Made by a program: the position numbers and the translations under genes. Below the pieces are notes generated by a model. The model searched no databases and had not been told where the DNA came from. It worked only from the letters and a program-made list of their open reading frames with translations. Positions 15,091-24,074 of a stretch of DNA of 39,716 nucleotides are shown piece by piece; the first letter of the stretch is position 1; the number at the start of each line of letters is the position of its first letter. The DNA is from Candidatus Eisenbergiella merdipullorum (GTDB taxonomy: Bacteria; Bacillota; Clostridia; Lachnospirales; Lachnospiraceae). The DNA lies in assembly GCA_019118445.1 (NCBI GenBank), contig DWYY01000111.1, forward strand, positions 1-39,716, in the 5' to 3' direction.

Positions 15091-17754
15091 ATGAGCAAAG
15101 AGCTGGCAAAAACCTACGATCCTCATGGAATTGAGGACAGACTGTATCAGAAATGGCTGGACAAGAAATATTTTCACGCTGAGGTGGACCGGAGCAGAAA
15201 GCCCGTCACCATCGTGATGCCCCCGCCGAACATCACGGGGCAGCTTCACATGGGGCATGCGCTGGACAATACCATGCAGGATATCCTGATCCGCTTTAAG
15301 AGGATGCAGGGCTACAACGCACTCTGGCAGCCGGGAACGGACCACGCGAGCATCGCCACCGAGGTCAAGATCATCGAAACGCTAAAGAAAGAGGGCATCG
15401 ACAAGCACGATCTGGGACGGGAGAAGTTCCTGGAGCGCGCCTGGGCCTGGAAAAAGGAGTACGGCGGAAGGATCACCAGCCAGTTAAGGAAGCTGGGGTC
15501 ATCCTGTGACTGGGACAGAGAGCGCTTCACCATGGACGAGGGCTGCAATAAGGCTGTGACGGAAGTGTTCTGCAGGATGCATGAAAAGGGCTGGATCTAT
15601 AAAGGCAGCAGGATCGTCAACTGGTGTCCGGTCTGCAACACCACGATCTCCGATGCGGAAGTGGTATATGAGGAGCAGGCCGGCCATTTCTGGCATATCA
15701 AATATCCGCTGGTGGATGAGAACGGACAACCCAGCAAAACAGAATTTCTGGAGTTTGCGACCACCCGTCCGGAAACCATGCTGGGCGATACGGCCGTTGC
15801 CGTGAATCCGGATGACGACCGGTATAAGGACCTGGTGGGAAGAAAGGTGTTCCTCCCCTTTGTGAACAGACAGATCCCCATCATCGCGGATTCTTATGTG
15901 GATATGGAATTCGGGACTGGCGTGGTGAAGATCACCCCCGCCCATGACCCCAACGACTTTGAGGTGGGAAAACGCCACAATCTGCCCGAGATCAACATCA
16001 TGAACGATGACGCCACCATCAACGAAAATGGTGGAAAGTTTGCCGGGATGGACCGCTATGCGGCGAGAGATGCCATCGTGAAGGAGCTAGATGAGATGGG
16101 GCTTTTGGTCCGCATCGAAGACTATACTCACAACGTGGGAACTCATGACCGCTGCAAGACCACGGTGGAGCCTCTCATCAAGAAGCAGTGGTTCGTGAAG
16201 ATGGACGAGCTGATCAAGCCTGCCATAAAAGCGGTTAAGACCGGAGACATCCGTCTGATCCCGGAGCGCATGAACAAGATTTATTTCAACTGGACGGATA
16301 ACATCCGTGACTGGTGCATCTCCAGACAGCTCTGGTGGGGACACCGGATCCCGGCTTATTACTGTGATGCATGCAAAGAAGTGGTGGTGGCCAGGGAAAT
16401 GCCTGGGGTCTGCCCGAAATGCGGCTGCACTCATTTTACCCAGGATGAAGATACGCTTGACACATGGTTTTCTTCCGCTCTCTGGCCGTTTTCCACGCTG
16501 GGATGGCCGGACAAAACGGAGGATCTGGACTGTTTTTATCCCACGGATGTGCTGGTAACGGGCTATGACATTATTTTCTTCTGGGTCATCCGGATGATCT
16601 TCTCTGGCTATGAACAGATGGGAGAGAAGCCCTTCTCCACCGTGCTGTTCCACGGGCTTGTGAGGGATTCTCAAGGACGTAAGATGTCCAAGTCCCTCGG
16701 AAACGGCATCGACCCGCTGGAGGTCATTGACAAATACGGCGCGGACGCCCTGCGTCTGACGCTGATCACCGGAAATGCGCCCGGAAACGACATGCGTTTC
16801 TATTATGAAAGAGTGGAAGCCAGCAGGAACTTTGCCAACAAGGTGTGGAACGCTTCCCGTTTCATCCTGATGAATATGGAAGGAAAGACGATTTCGGAAG
16901 GCGCGGCAGAGCATCTGCAGCCGGTGGATAAGTGGATCCTTTCCCGTCTGAACGGAGTGGTGAAGGAAGTCACCGACAATATGGAAAACTTTGAGCTGGG
17001 CATTGCGGTGCAGAAGGTCTACGACTTTATCTGGGATGAATTCTGCGACTGGTACATTGAGATGGTCAAGCCCCGGCTTCATGATACCTCAGATGCGGAC
17101 AGCCAGGCCGCTGCGCTCTGGACGCTGAAAAATGTGCTTTTAAACGCCCTGAAGCTGCTGCACCCCTACATGCCCTTCGTGACCGAGGAAATCTTCTGCA
17201 CCCTGCAGGACGAGGAGGAGTCTATCATGATCTCCCGCTGGCCTGAGTACCGGGAGGACTGGAATTTCCCTAAGGAAGAGGAAGAGATCACGATCATCAA
17301 GGAAGCGGTGCGCGGCATCCGCAACCTCAGAAGCTCCATGAACGTTCCGCCAAGCAGGAAGGCCCATGTATTCGTGGTGAGCGCAGATGAAAGGATACAG
17401 GCCGCCTTCGCGAAAGGAAAGCTGTTCTTCGCCTCCCTCTCCGGCGCTTCGGACGTCACCATCCAAAAGGATAAGACGGGGATCGCGGAGGATGCGGTAT
17501 CCGTGGTGATCGCAGGCGCGACCCTGTATATCCCTTTTGCGGAGCTGGTTGACATCGCGCAGGAGATCGCACGGCTGGAAAAGGAAGAAAAGCGGCTTAC
17601 CGGAGAGCTTGCCCGCGTAAATGGCATGCTGAACAATGAAAAATTCCTTTCCAAGGCGCCGGAAAGCAAGATCGCCGAGGAAAAAGGAAAACTGGAAAAA
17701 TACACGCAGATGATGGACCAGGTAAAAGAGCGTCTTGCCGCTCTGAGAAAATAA
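15091..17754 (+). CDS. valS: Valyl-tRNA synthetase
   Basis: Class I aminoacyl-tRNA synthetase charging tRNA-Val, 887 aa, normal length. The HIGH-like motif is PNITGQLHMGHAL (first His at 53) and the KMSKS motif is GRKMSKSLGNG (Lys at 531). The CP1 editing domain is present between them, with TTRPETMLGDTAV near 230. The anticodon-binding domain follows, and a C-terminal coiled-coil arm spans about residues 815-885. A GGAGG ribosome binding site precedes the ATG. Expression is controlled by the T-box leader upstream. Confidence 0.98.
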   Translation: MSKELAKTYDPHGIEDRLYQKWLDKKYFHAEVDRSRKPVTIVMPPPNITGQLHMGHALDNTMQDILIRFKRMQGYNALWQPGTDHASIATEVKIIETLKKEGIDKHDLGREKFLERAWAWKKEYGGRITSQLRKLGSSCDWDRERFTMDEGCNKAVTEVFCRMHEKGWIYKGSRIVNWCPVCNTTISDAEVVYEEQAGHFWHIKYPLVDENGQPSKTEFLEFATTRPETMLGDTAVAVNPDDDRYKDLVGRKVFLPFVNRQIPIIADSYVDMEFGTGVVKITPAHDPNDFEVGKRHNLPEINIMNDDATINENGGKFAGMDRYAARDAIVKELDEMGLLVRIEDYTHNVGTHDRCKTTVEPLIKKQWFVKMDELIKPAIKAVKTGDIRLIPERMNKIYFNWTDNIRDWCISRQLWWGHRIPAYYCDACKEVVVAREMPGVCPKCGCTHFTQDEDTLDTWFSSALWPFSTLGWPDKTEDLDCFYPTDVLVTGYDIIFFWVIRMIFSGYEQMGEKPFSTVLFHGLVRDSQGRKMSKSLGNGIDPLEVIDKYGADALRLTLITGNAPGNDMRFYYERVEASRNFANKVWNASRFILMNMEGKTISEGAAEHLQPVDKWILSRLNGVVKEVTDNMENFELGIAVQKVYDFIWDEFCDWYIEMVKPRLHDTSDADSQAAALWTLKNVLLNALKLLHPYMPFVTEEIFCTLQDEEESIMISRWPEYREDWNFPKEEEEITIIKEAVRGIRNLRSSMNVPPSRKAHVFVVSADERIQAAFAKGKLFFASLSGASDVTIQKDKTGIAEDAVSVVIAGATLYIPFAELVDIAQEIARLEKEEKRLTGELARVNGMLNNEKFLSKAPESKIAEEKGKLEKYTQMMDQVKERLAALRK

Positions 17755-17800
17755 GAAAAGCAAAAGCCGCCAAAAGCGGCAAAAGAGCAAACAGGCCGGG

Positions 17801-17831
17801 CGGAGACATTTCTTAGGGAATGTCTCCGTTT
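17801..17831 (+). other. Hairpin between valS and folC
   Basis: A 10-bp perfect stem CGGAGACATT/AATGTCTCCG with an 8-nt loop, followed by only TTT. It could be a weak terminator for valS or an mRNA-stabilising structure; the T run is too short to be sure. A small GCCGC/GCGGC hairpin lies just before it. Confidence 0.5.
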
Positions 17832-17873
17832 CCTGCGCCGGGAAGCCGGTTGGGCGTAAAGGAGAAGAACGGA

Positions 17874-19223
17874 ATGCGTTTCAGTTATGAACAGGCCGTG
17901 GATTATATCCTCGGCGTCCCCAGGTTTACGAAAAAAAACGTGCTGGAGGATACCAATGATTTCTATGATTTTCTGGGAAGACCCGGAGAAAGGGCGTGCA
18001 TCGTCCATGTAGCCGGGACGAACGGCAAAGGCTCTGTCTGCGCCTATATCAACTCCGTGCTGGAAAAGGCACACATCAGCACAGGGATGTTTACATCTCC
18101 GCATCTGGTTGACATCAGAGAGCGGTTCCGCCTGAACGGAGAGATGATCTCACGGGAAGCGTTCGCCTCCTGCATGAACCTTCTCATGGACAGACTGGGG
18201 CTATTCCGCAAAAAGCCCGGAAAAGAGGAATATCATCCCACCTTTTTTGAGATGCTCTTTTTTATGGGGATGCTCTGGTTTGAAAGCCGGAATGCGGAGG
18301 CTATCGTGCTGGAAACCGGAATGGGGGGCAGGCTGGATGCCACCAATGTGGTAAAAGCTCCGGCCGTCTGCGTCATCACCCGGATCGGCCTGGATCACAT
18401 GGAGTATCTGGGGGATACCAAAGAGAAGATCGCTGCGGAAAAAGCGGGGATCATCAAGCCGCACGTCCCGGTGGTGTTCTGGGATGAAGAACCGGCGGTC
18501 AGCCGTGTGATCGTCGAAAAAGCGAAAAAAATGGGTGTGGAAGTGATCCCCGTGTCGGATCAGCAAGTCGGTTTCTTTAATTTTAAGAATAAAACCGTTG
18601 ATTTTTCCATGCGCTCTGAGTATTATGAATATATTAGGGTCTGCCTGCGTACCCCGGCGGTTTATCAGAGACATAACGCCGCTCTGGCGGTCCGGGCACT
18701 GGAAGTGCTGAACCGTGTCCTTACCGGAAAAGCCCATCAAACAGGGAAAACAGGAGAAGTGATCTCCCGCCGCATGATCGAAGAAGGGCTTTTGGAGGCC
18801 CATTGGGATGGCCGGATGGAAGAAGTGCTCCCAGGCGTTGTGATCGACGGCGCGCACAATGAGGACGGAGTGTCCGCCTTTTTGGAAAGCGTTTCCGCAG
18901 ACGGATGCGAGGGAAAGAGGAGCCTTCTCTTTTCCGTGGTATCGGACAAGCGCGGAAAGGATATGGCAGAACAGATCCTGAAAAGCGGACTTTTTTCCCG
19001 GATCGCGGCCGCTCCGATGGAAAGCAGCCGTTCCCTCGCAAAGGAACAGCTTGCCGCGCTGTGGGACAACAGGGTGCAGCTCTATGACAGCCCGGAGGAG
19101 GCATTCCTTTCCATGATCAGGGAAAGGAAAGAAAAGGATATGGTATATGCCGCGGGTTCCCTGTACCTTGCGGGACAGCTACTTGCCTGCCTGCAGGAAA
19201 AAGGTCTGTATCAAAGGGAATGA
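17874..19223 (+). CDS. folC: Folylpolyglutamate synthase / dihydrofolate synthase
   Basis: A 449-aa Mur-ligase-fold ATPase that adds glutamate to folates, and in many bacteria also forms dihydrofolate. The P-loop GTNGKGS is at residues 48-54, followed by the folate-loop sequence SPHLVDIRERFRLNG. ETGMGGRLDATN and GLDHMEYLG are also family motifs. The C-terminal ligase domain includes VIDGAHNEDG. The start at 17874 (MRFSYEQ) is supported by AAAGGAG; an in-frame ATG at 17820 falls inside the preceding hairpin and is rejected. Confidence 0.94.
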   Translation: MRFSYEQAVDYILGVPRFTKKNVLEDTNDFYDFLGRPGERACIVHVAGTNGKGSVCAYINSVLEKAHISTGMFTSPHLVDIRERFRLNGEMISREAFASCMNLLMDRLGLFRKKPGKEEYHPTFFEMLFFMGMLWFESRNAEAIVLETGMGGRLDATNVVKAPAVCVITRIGLDHMEYLGDTKEKIAAEKAGIIKPHVPVVFWDEEPAVSRVIVEKAKKMGVEVIPVSDQQVGFFNFKNKTVDFSMRSEYYEYIRVCLRTPAVYQRHNAALAVRALEVLNRVLTGKAHQTGKTGEVISRRMIEEGLLEAHWDGRMEEVLPGVVIDGAHNEDGVSAFLESVSADGCEGKRSLLFSVVSDKRGKDMAEQILKSGLFSRIAAAPMESSRSLAKEQLAALWDNRVQLYDSPEEAFLSMIRERKEKDMVYAAGSLYLAGQLLACLQEKGLYQRE

Positions 19224-19244
19224 CCGGTTTTTCGGAGGATATAG

Positions 19245-19418
19245 ATGATGTTGGATTTTGAAGAGGAACTCAAGAAATTTCATCCCAGCCTTGAAGTGGA
19301 CGAGGTGGAGGAAGCGATATATAAGCATGGATTGACGGATATCACGGATCTTCTCGTGGAGATCGAAAAGGACAGAAAGCCGCAGAAGGCGGAGAGGAAT
19401 CGAGGGACAGAAGAATGA
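19245..19418 (+). CDS. Small acidic protein (57 aa), unknown
   Basis: Starts with ATG ATG at 19245 after a GGAGG ribosome binding site. The product is acidic in the first half (LDFEEELKKFHPSLEVDEVEEAI) with a basic tail, and is probably helical. I do not recognise the family. Its stop overlaps the start of the TPR gene as ATGA (19415-19418), so the two are translationally coupled, which supports it as a real gene. Confidence 0.7.
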   Translation: MMLDFEEELKKFHPSLEVDEVEEAIYKHGLTDITDLLVEIEKDRKPQKAERNRGTEE

Positions 19419-20821
19419 ACTGTTATAACTGCGGGGCACTTCTGACGGAAAATGATTTCTGCACCAACTGTGGAGCCGATGTGAAGCATTACAAGAAGAT
19501 CATCGGACTTTCCAACGTTTATTATAACGACGGGCTGGAAAAGGCAAATGTAAGAGATCTGTCCGGAGCCATAAGAAGTTTGACGGAGTGTCTGAAGCTG
19601 AATAAATTTAATATCGATGCCAGGAATCTGCTGGGCCTGATCTATTTTGAGATGGGCGAAACCGTGAACGCACTGAGCGAGTGGGTCCTGAGCAAGAACC
19701 TGAAGCCGGAAAAGAACATCGCGGACGATTATATCAAGGCGGTCCAGGACAATCCCAGCCAGTTGGAGAATCTCAACCAGGCCATCAAGAAGTACAACCA
19801 GGCTCTGGTTTACTGCCAGCAGGGCAGCCTGGACCTGGCGGTGATCCAGTTAAAGAAGGTGCTTTCCATCAACCCGAGGTTTCTGCGCGCGCACCAGCTT
19901 CTCGCCCTTTTGTATATCCAGGCGGAAGATTGGGAAAAAGCGAAGCGGGAGTTAAATAAATGCAGCCGGATCGATGTGCGCAATACCACTACGCTGCGCT
20001 ATATGAAGGAGGTCAGCGCCGCCGCGGTGGAGGACGATACAAAAGGAGGGCACCGGAACCGGAAAACAGAAGATGTGATCAAGTACCAGAGCGGGAATGA
20101 GACGATCATCCAGCCTGTCAACGTTCAGGAGCCCAAGAAGAGCTTCGCCTTTCTGATCTATCTGCTTGTGGGCGCGGCCGTCGGGCTGGCCGTTGCGCTC
20201 ACTCTCATCATGCCCGCCCGCATCCAGAGCCTTCGCACACAGCTCAACGAAGAGAGCCGTGCTGTGGGAGAACAGCTCGATAAGAGAAACGCGGAGGTGA
20301 GCGACCTGCAGGCGCAGCTTGCGGACCTGGAGGAAAGGAACACCGCTCTGACAGACGAACTGGACGCTTACGCCGGGACAGACGGAACTCTCCAGACGGT
20401 GGAGGACCTTCTGAATGCGGCCTACATTTATCTGGATACGCCGGAGGATATCGAGGGCCTGACGGAGGCACTGGACGCGGTTGACGCTGAGAGTATGGAT
20501 TCCGAAAGTATGTCCGAAGCATACCGGAACCTGTATGACAAGCTTCTGGAGCTCACGGGTCCCGAGATTAGCCAGAACTGCCTGCAAAACGGCAATACGG
20601 CATACCGTGACGGCGATTATGATACCGCCATCGAGGAACTGCAGAAGGCATTCACCTACGATGAGACAAATAGCGACGCGCTGCTTCTGCTGGGAGATGC
20701 TTACCGGAGAAAGGGCGATAGCAGGAACGCCATTCAGGTGTATGACCAGGTAGTAGACCTGTTCCCGAACACGGAAAACGCGAGAAGGGCGGAGAATGCC
20801 TTGAACGAGCTGGAAGGTTAA
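19415..20821 (+). CDS. Zinc-ribbon, TPR-repeat, single-pass membrane protein
   Basis: A 468-aa modular protein. The N-terminal zinc ribbon has C3-x2-C6 and C16-x2-C19. Cytoplasmic TPR-like repeats cover about residues 30-210. A transmembrane helix lies at about 242-265, followed by a heptad-type coiled coil (about 268-312) rich in Gln/Glu/Leu. A further TPR pair lies near the C-terminus (about 385-465), which would be extracytoplasmic. This suggests a scaffold linking cytoplasmic and cell-surface partners, possibly in division or envelope assembly (inference only). The start is coupled to the upstream 57-aa gene, and a strong terminator follows. Confidence 0.85.
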   Translation: MNCYNCGALLTENDFCTNCGADVKHYKKIIGLSNVYYNDGLEKANVRDLSGAIRSLTECLKLNKFNIDARNLLGLIYFEMGETVNALSEWVLSKNLKPEKNIADDYIKAVQDNPSQLENLNQAIKKYNQALVYCQQGSLDLAVIQLKKVLSINPRFLRAHQLLALLYIQAEDWEKAKRELNKCSRIDVRNTTTLRYMKEVSAAAVEDDTKGGHRNRKTEDVIKYQSGNETIIQPVNVQEPKKSFAFLIYLLVGAAVGLAVALTLIMPARIQSLRTQLNEESRAVGEQLDKRNAEVSDLQAQLADLEERNTALTDELDAYAGTDGTLQTVEDLLNAAYIYLDTPEDIEGLTEALDAVDAESMDSESMSEAYRNLYDKLLELTGPEISQNCLQNGNTAYRDGDYDTAIEELQKAFTYDETNSDALLLLGDAYRRKGDSRNAIQVYDQVVDLFPNTENARRAENALNELEG

Positions 20822-20865
20822 AATATAATAAAATAATTTAATATTTCTTTCAAAACAACGGACAA

Positions 20866-20908
20866 AAGAGAACTTTACCTTAAAATTTAAGGATAAGTTC
20901 TCTTTTTT
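20866..20908 (+). terminator. Rho-independent terminator after the TPR gene
   Basis: AAGAGAACTT (20866-20875) pairs with AAGTTCTCTT (20895-20904), with an inner CCTTAA/TTAAGG pairing, followed by a T run to 20908. It separates this unit from spoIIAA. Confidence 0.9.
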
Positions 20909-20968
20909 ATTGCTATAACACAGCCCGCATTTCATGCGCCCGTTGCCAGAAAGAGGAAAGGAGAAGCT

Positions 20969-21286
20969 GTGAAAGTATTAGAGGAAGATTTTAGGGTGAT
21001 CGACAACTGCCTGTGCGTCAAAATGCCGGAGGAGGTGGACCACCATCATGCAGCGGATCTATGCAGGATCGCGGATCATTACATTCTGGAGGAACAGGTG
21101 GAGAACGTGCTGTTTGATTTTGAGGATACCAGATTCATGGACAGTTCAGGTATTGGCATCCTGATCGGACGTTACCGCCTGATCTCCTGCTTCGGCGGGA
21201 AAGTATACGCTGCCCATCCAGACAGGCAGATCAGGAGAATGCTGGAAATGTCGGGCATGCAGAAAATCGTGGAGATCGTGGATTAA
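20969..21286 (+). CDS. spoIIAA: Anti-sigma F factor antagonist SpoIIAA
   Basis: A 105-aa STAS-domain protein. Its unphosphorylated form releases sigma-F from SpoIIAB in the forespore. The phosphoacceptor loop FMDSSGIGILIG is intact, with the serine pair at 59-60; by comparison with Bacillus the second is phosphorylated. The start is a GTG preceded by AAAGGAG. First gene of the spoIIA cluster, although 163 nt containing a repeat element separate it from spoIIAB, which is unusually wide for this operon. Confidence 0.95.
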   Translation: MKVLEEDFRVIDNCLCVKMPEEVDHHHAADLCRIADHYILEEQVENVLFDFEDTRFMDSSGIGILIGRYRLISCFGGKVYAAHPDRQIRRMLEMSGMQKIVEIVD

Positions 21287-21289
21287 AAC

Positions 21290-21445
21290 GGAGAATTCCT
21301 GGCGGGATTCTCCGCCTGATCCAAGTGCCGCTGACGCGGCGAGAAAGCAGAGGCGGAAAACAGGCTTTGCCTGTTTTCCTGGGAGAATCCCTAACGGGAT
21401 TCTCCATCTGATTCAAATGCCGCTGACGCGGCAGAAAGCAGAGGT
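21290..21445 (+). repeat. Modular multi-hairpin intergenic element, copy 2
   Basis: Same order of parts as the copy at 5359. Hairpin A: 10-bp stem, TGGC loop, one T-G pair (21290-21313). Hairpin C: GCCGC-TGAC-GCGGC (21327-21340). Then GAAAGCAGAGGC. Hairpin B: 11-bp stem, TTT loop (21355-21379). Hairpin A': 10-bp stem, TAAC loop (21382-21405). Hairpin C': identical to C (21419-21432). Then GAAAGCAGAGGT ending at 21445. A and A' share arms here, but these differ completely from the A arms of copy 1. The closing AGAGGT is the likely Shine-Dalgarno of spoIIAB. Confidence 0.85.
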
Positions 21446-21449
21446 AGAG

Positions 21450-21902
21450 ATGAATAACGAGATGAAGATGGAGTTTGATGCGATTTCGGAAAATGAGGGG
21501 TTTGCCAGGGTGGCGGTGGCTGCTTTTGTTACGCCGTTGGACCCCACGCTGGAGGAGGTGGCGGATATCAAGACGGCCGTTTCGGAGGCCGTCACGAACG
21601 CGGTGATCCACGCCTATCCGGACTGGCCGGCAGAAATGCCGCGGAAGGTGGAGCTTCGATGCCTCATCCGCGGAGATGTCTTACATATCGAGATCGAGGA
21701 TAAAGGAAAAGGGATCGAGGATGTGGAAAAGGCCATGGAGCCGTTGTTTTCCACATGCCCGGATAAGGACCGGTCCGGTATGGGATTTGCGTTCATGGAA
21801 GCCTTCATGGACGATCTGGAGGTGGAGTCTGTGCCGGGGCAGGGAACCATAGTCCGCATGGAAAAAAAGCTGGGGACCCTGCCCTTGGCGGAGGAGGAGT
21901 GA
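21450..21902 (+). CDS. spoIIAB: Anti-sigma F factor / serine kinase SpoIIAB
   Basis: A 150-aa GHKL-fold kinase that binds and inhibits sigma-F and phosphorylates SpoIIAA. Visible motifs are the N-box AVSEAVTNAVIHAYP, G1 EDKGKGI and G2 GMGFAFMEAF. The ATG at 21450 (MNNEMKMEFDA) is chosen; the frame is open further upstream, but that part runs through the hairpin repeat. The ribosome binding site is the AGAGG that ends the repeat, five bases from the ATG. sigF follows after 82 nt. Confidence 0.95.
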   Translation: MNNEMKMEFDAISENEGFARVAVAAFVTPLDPTLEEVADIKTAVSEAVTNAVIHAYPDWPAEMPRKVELRCLIRGDVLHIEIEDKGKGIEDVEKAMEPLFSTCPDKDRSGMGFAFMEAFMDDLEVESVPGQGTIVRMEKKLGTLPLAEEE

Positions 21903-21984
21903 AAATGCGGAAAGCCGCACATTCTTCACTTCCCTGTGCAGGAGAACGGAACTGGGCGGGAAAACAGGAAGAAATGAGGAGATC

Positions 21985-22725
21985 ATGGACGATATATCAG
22001 TGCTGATCACACGTGCGCAGGAAGGTGACCAAAAGGCCAGAGAGGTACTGATAGAGAAAAATCTGGGACTTGTCCATCATATCGTAAAACGGTTTGCCGG
22101 GCGGGGATACGACATGGAGGATCTGTTTCAGATCGGGACGATCGGCCTGATCAAGGCGATCGATAAATTTGACCTGACTTATGAGGTGCGTTTTTCCACC
22201 TATGCGGTTCCCATGATCGCAGGAGAGATCAAGCGGTTCCTGCGGGACGACGGGCTGATCCGGGTGAGCCGGACGCTGAAGGAAAACGGATGGAAGGTGA
22301 AGCAGGCGGCGCAGAAGCTGGCGAACAGCCTGGGAAGGGACCCGACTCTGGAGGAGATCGCGGCGGAAACGGGAATGGAGAGGGAGGATGTGGTGCTCGC
22401 CATGGAAGCGGGCGTGGAGGTTGAGTCCATCTACAAGACCATCTATCAGTCGGACGGAAACGAGATCCAGCTTCTGGATAAGGTTGCCGCCTCCGGCGTA
22501 AGCGATGGGTGGGAGGATGAAGAGAAGGACAGGCTTCTGGATCATATGCTTCTGGAGCAGCTCCTGGACGGCCTGTCGGAAACGGAGCGGGAACTGATCC
22601 GGATGCGTTACTTTGAGGATATGACCCAGAGTGAGGTGGCCAAAAAACTGGGGATCAGCCAGGTGCAGGTCAGCCGTCTGGAGAAAAAGATACTGCTCGG
22701 CATGCGGCATAAGGTGCTGTGCTGA
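21985..22725 (+). CDS. sigF: RNA polymerase sporulation sigma factor SigF (SpoIIAC)
   Basis: A 246-aa sigma-70 family factor, the first compartment-specific regulator in the forespore. Region 2 is clear (LVHHIVKRFAGRGYDMEDLFQIG and KFDLTYEVRFSTYAVPMIAGEIKRFLRDD), region 3 follows (SLGRDPTLEEIAAETGM), and region 4 carries the HTH (MTQSEVAKKLGISQVQVSRLEKKIL). Position after spoIIAA-spoIIAB identifies it as sigma-F rather than sigma-G. Confidence 0.96.
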   Translation: MDDISVLITRAQEGDQKAREVLIEKNLGLVHHIVKRFAGRGYDMEDLFQIGTIGLIKAIDKFDLTYEVRFSTYAVPMIAGEIKRFLRDDGLIRVSRTLKENGWKVKQAAQKLANSLGRDPTLEEIAAETGMEREDVVLAMEAGVEVESIYKTIYQSDGNEIQLLDKVAASGVSDGWEDEEKDRLLDHMLLEQLLDGLSETERELIRMRYFEDMTQSEVAKKLGISQVQVSRLEKKILLGMRHKVLC

Positions 22726-22765
22726 ATTTCCGAATAAAAAGATTTCCGAGGAAGAACAGGTTTCG

Positions 22766-22795
22766 GAATAAAACAGGGGAAAACTCCACAGACTG
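22766..22795 (+). promoter_or_regulatory. Candidate sigma-G-type promoter for spoVAA
   Basis: GAATA (22766-22770), 18 nt, then CAGACTG (22789-22795), about 75 nt before spoVAA. The -35 fits a forespore sigma-G box (G-A/C-A-T-A/G); the -10 departs from CATnnTA at two positions. The same layout with CATACTG precedes spoVAC. Confidence 0.35.
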
Positions 22796-22871
22796 AGGGT
22801 CAGAAGAACAAGCGGACGGGCCGTGATGCAAAATCCGGCCGTCCCTGGCGCATTGCCGGAAAGGAGCGAAG

Positions 22872-23504
22872 ATGGCGGCACAGGAAACGCTGTATCTCAA
22901 GCTGGAGCGAAACGTGGAAACGGACAGGACGGATATCCGGCTTTCCGATCTGGGAAAGCTCGTATGCGCGAACAAAAATATCCTTGCCCGCGCGAAGTCG
23001 CTCAAGGTCTGTACCTTCCGGGAGAAGGGACAGGAACGGTGCATTATCAGCGTGATGAAGATCCTGGAAACCCTTCAGGAACTTTGGCCATCCCTGCAGG
23101 TGGAAAACCTGGGGGAAACGGAGGTGATCGTGGAACGGGTGCGCACGGAGAAAAGTCCCTTCCTGCTTAGGCTGAAGATCGTCTTCGTATCCCTGATCTG
23201 TTTTTTCGGCCCGGCTTTTACCATCATGGCTTTTCATAACGATATCGGCATCAGCAGTGTCTTTCGGAAAATCTATGAAATGATCACGGGCTCGCCCTCC
23301 GACGGCGTTACCATTCTGGAACTGTCCTATTCCATCGGTCTTGCGGTGGGGATCATCCTGTTTTTTAACCATATCGGAGGAAGAAGGATCACGAAGGACC
23401 CCACCCCTATTGAGGTGGAAATGCGTATCTATGAGGATCAGGTAAACAGCGCGCTGGTGGAAACGGCGGACAGAGAAGGGAAGATGATCGATGCTTCTGA
23501 ATGA
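22872..23504 (+). CDS. spoVAA: Stage V sporulation protein AA
   Basis: A 210-aa protein with a soluble N-terminal region (about 1-95, including YLKLERNV and LSDLGKLVCANKNI, typical of SpoVAA) and two membrane segments (about 99-120 and 150-168). It is part of the SpoVA system that moves dipicolinic acid into the forespore. The position directly after sigF and before spoVAB is the recognised order. The ribosome binding site is AAAGGAG. Its 3' end overlaps spoVAB by 14 nt. Confidence 0.9.
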   Translation: MAAQETLYLKLERNVETDRTDIRLSDLGKLVCANKNILARAKSLKVCTFREKGQERCIISVMKILETLQELWPSLQVENLGETEVIVERVRTEKSPFLLRLKIVFVSLICFFGPAFTIMAFHNDIGISSVFRKIYEMITGSPSDGVTILELSYSIGLAVGIILFFNHIGGRRITKDPTPIEVEMRIYEDQVNSALVETADREGKMIDASE

Positions 23505-23982
23505 ATGGATCAAGGGCGGCCTACTGGCGGTGATCGGGGTATGCAGCGGCCTGCTCGTATCTGGCGGGGTGTTCACCGTGATCCTGTCCGTCGGGCTGGT
23601 GCCGCGCTTCGCAGGAAAAACGCATACCGGTGACCGGATCTTTCTATATGAGGAAATGGTCGTGCTGGGAACGCTTGCGGGAAATTTTCTGAGCGTGTTT
23701 GGCTACAGCGGACATCTTTCACGAAAACTGTATGAAATTTTTCCGGCAGCCGGAGGCGTGTGGCAGATGCTGACCGGCTGCCTGACCGTCATGTTCGGCC
23801 TGTTCGCCGGAATCTTTGTGGGCTGCCTGGCGCTTGCCATCGCAGAGATGTTGGATACCATTCCCATTTTCGCAAGAAGGACCGGTTTCCGGCATGGCCT
23901 TGGAATTGCAGTGCTTTCCGTGGCACTGGGAAAGCTGGCGGGAAGCCTGTATTATTTTCTGGGAGGTTTCGCCGGTCATTGA
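23491..23982 (+). CDS. spoVAB: Stage V sporulation protein AB
   Basis: A 163-aa membrane protein with about four to five hydrophobic segments; GLLVSGGVFTVILSVGLVPR and the late IPIFARRTG segment are typical of SpoVAB. It starts within the last 14 bases of spoVAA, indicating coupling. In many spore formers spoVAC follows, but here the next gene on this strand is a glycosidase and spoVAC is found 13 kb further on. Confidence 0.9.
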   Translation: MLLNEWIKGGLLAVIGVCSGLLVSGGVFTVILSVGLVPRFAGKTHTGDRIFLYEEMVVLGTLAGNFLSVFGYSGHLSRKLYEIFPAAGGVWQMLTGCLTVMFGLFAGIFVGCLALAIAEMLDTIPIFARRTGFRHGLGIAVLSVALGKLAGSLYYFLGGFAGH

Positions 23983-24074
23983 AACAGGGGAGAAAAAGGA
24001 TTAAAATACAAAAAGGATGAAAACACTTTTTTCCGTTACAATGCTGTCCTGCGGACAGCGGAAAAGGAGGAGGA

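Noticed and set aside
16087..17082. 331-aa minus-strand frame inside valS
   Set aside because: It is antisense to conserved synthetase domains and has no family features.
17760..17831. Possible third copy of the modular hairpin element between valS and folC
   Set aside because: A GCCGC/GCGGC hairpin and a 10-bp stem are present, but their order differs and the GAAAGCAGAGG linker is missing.
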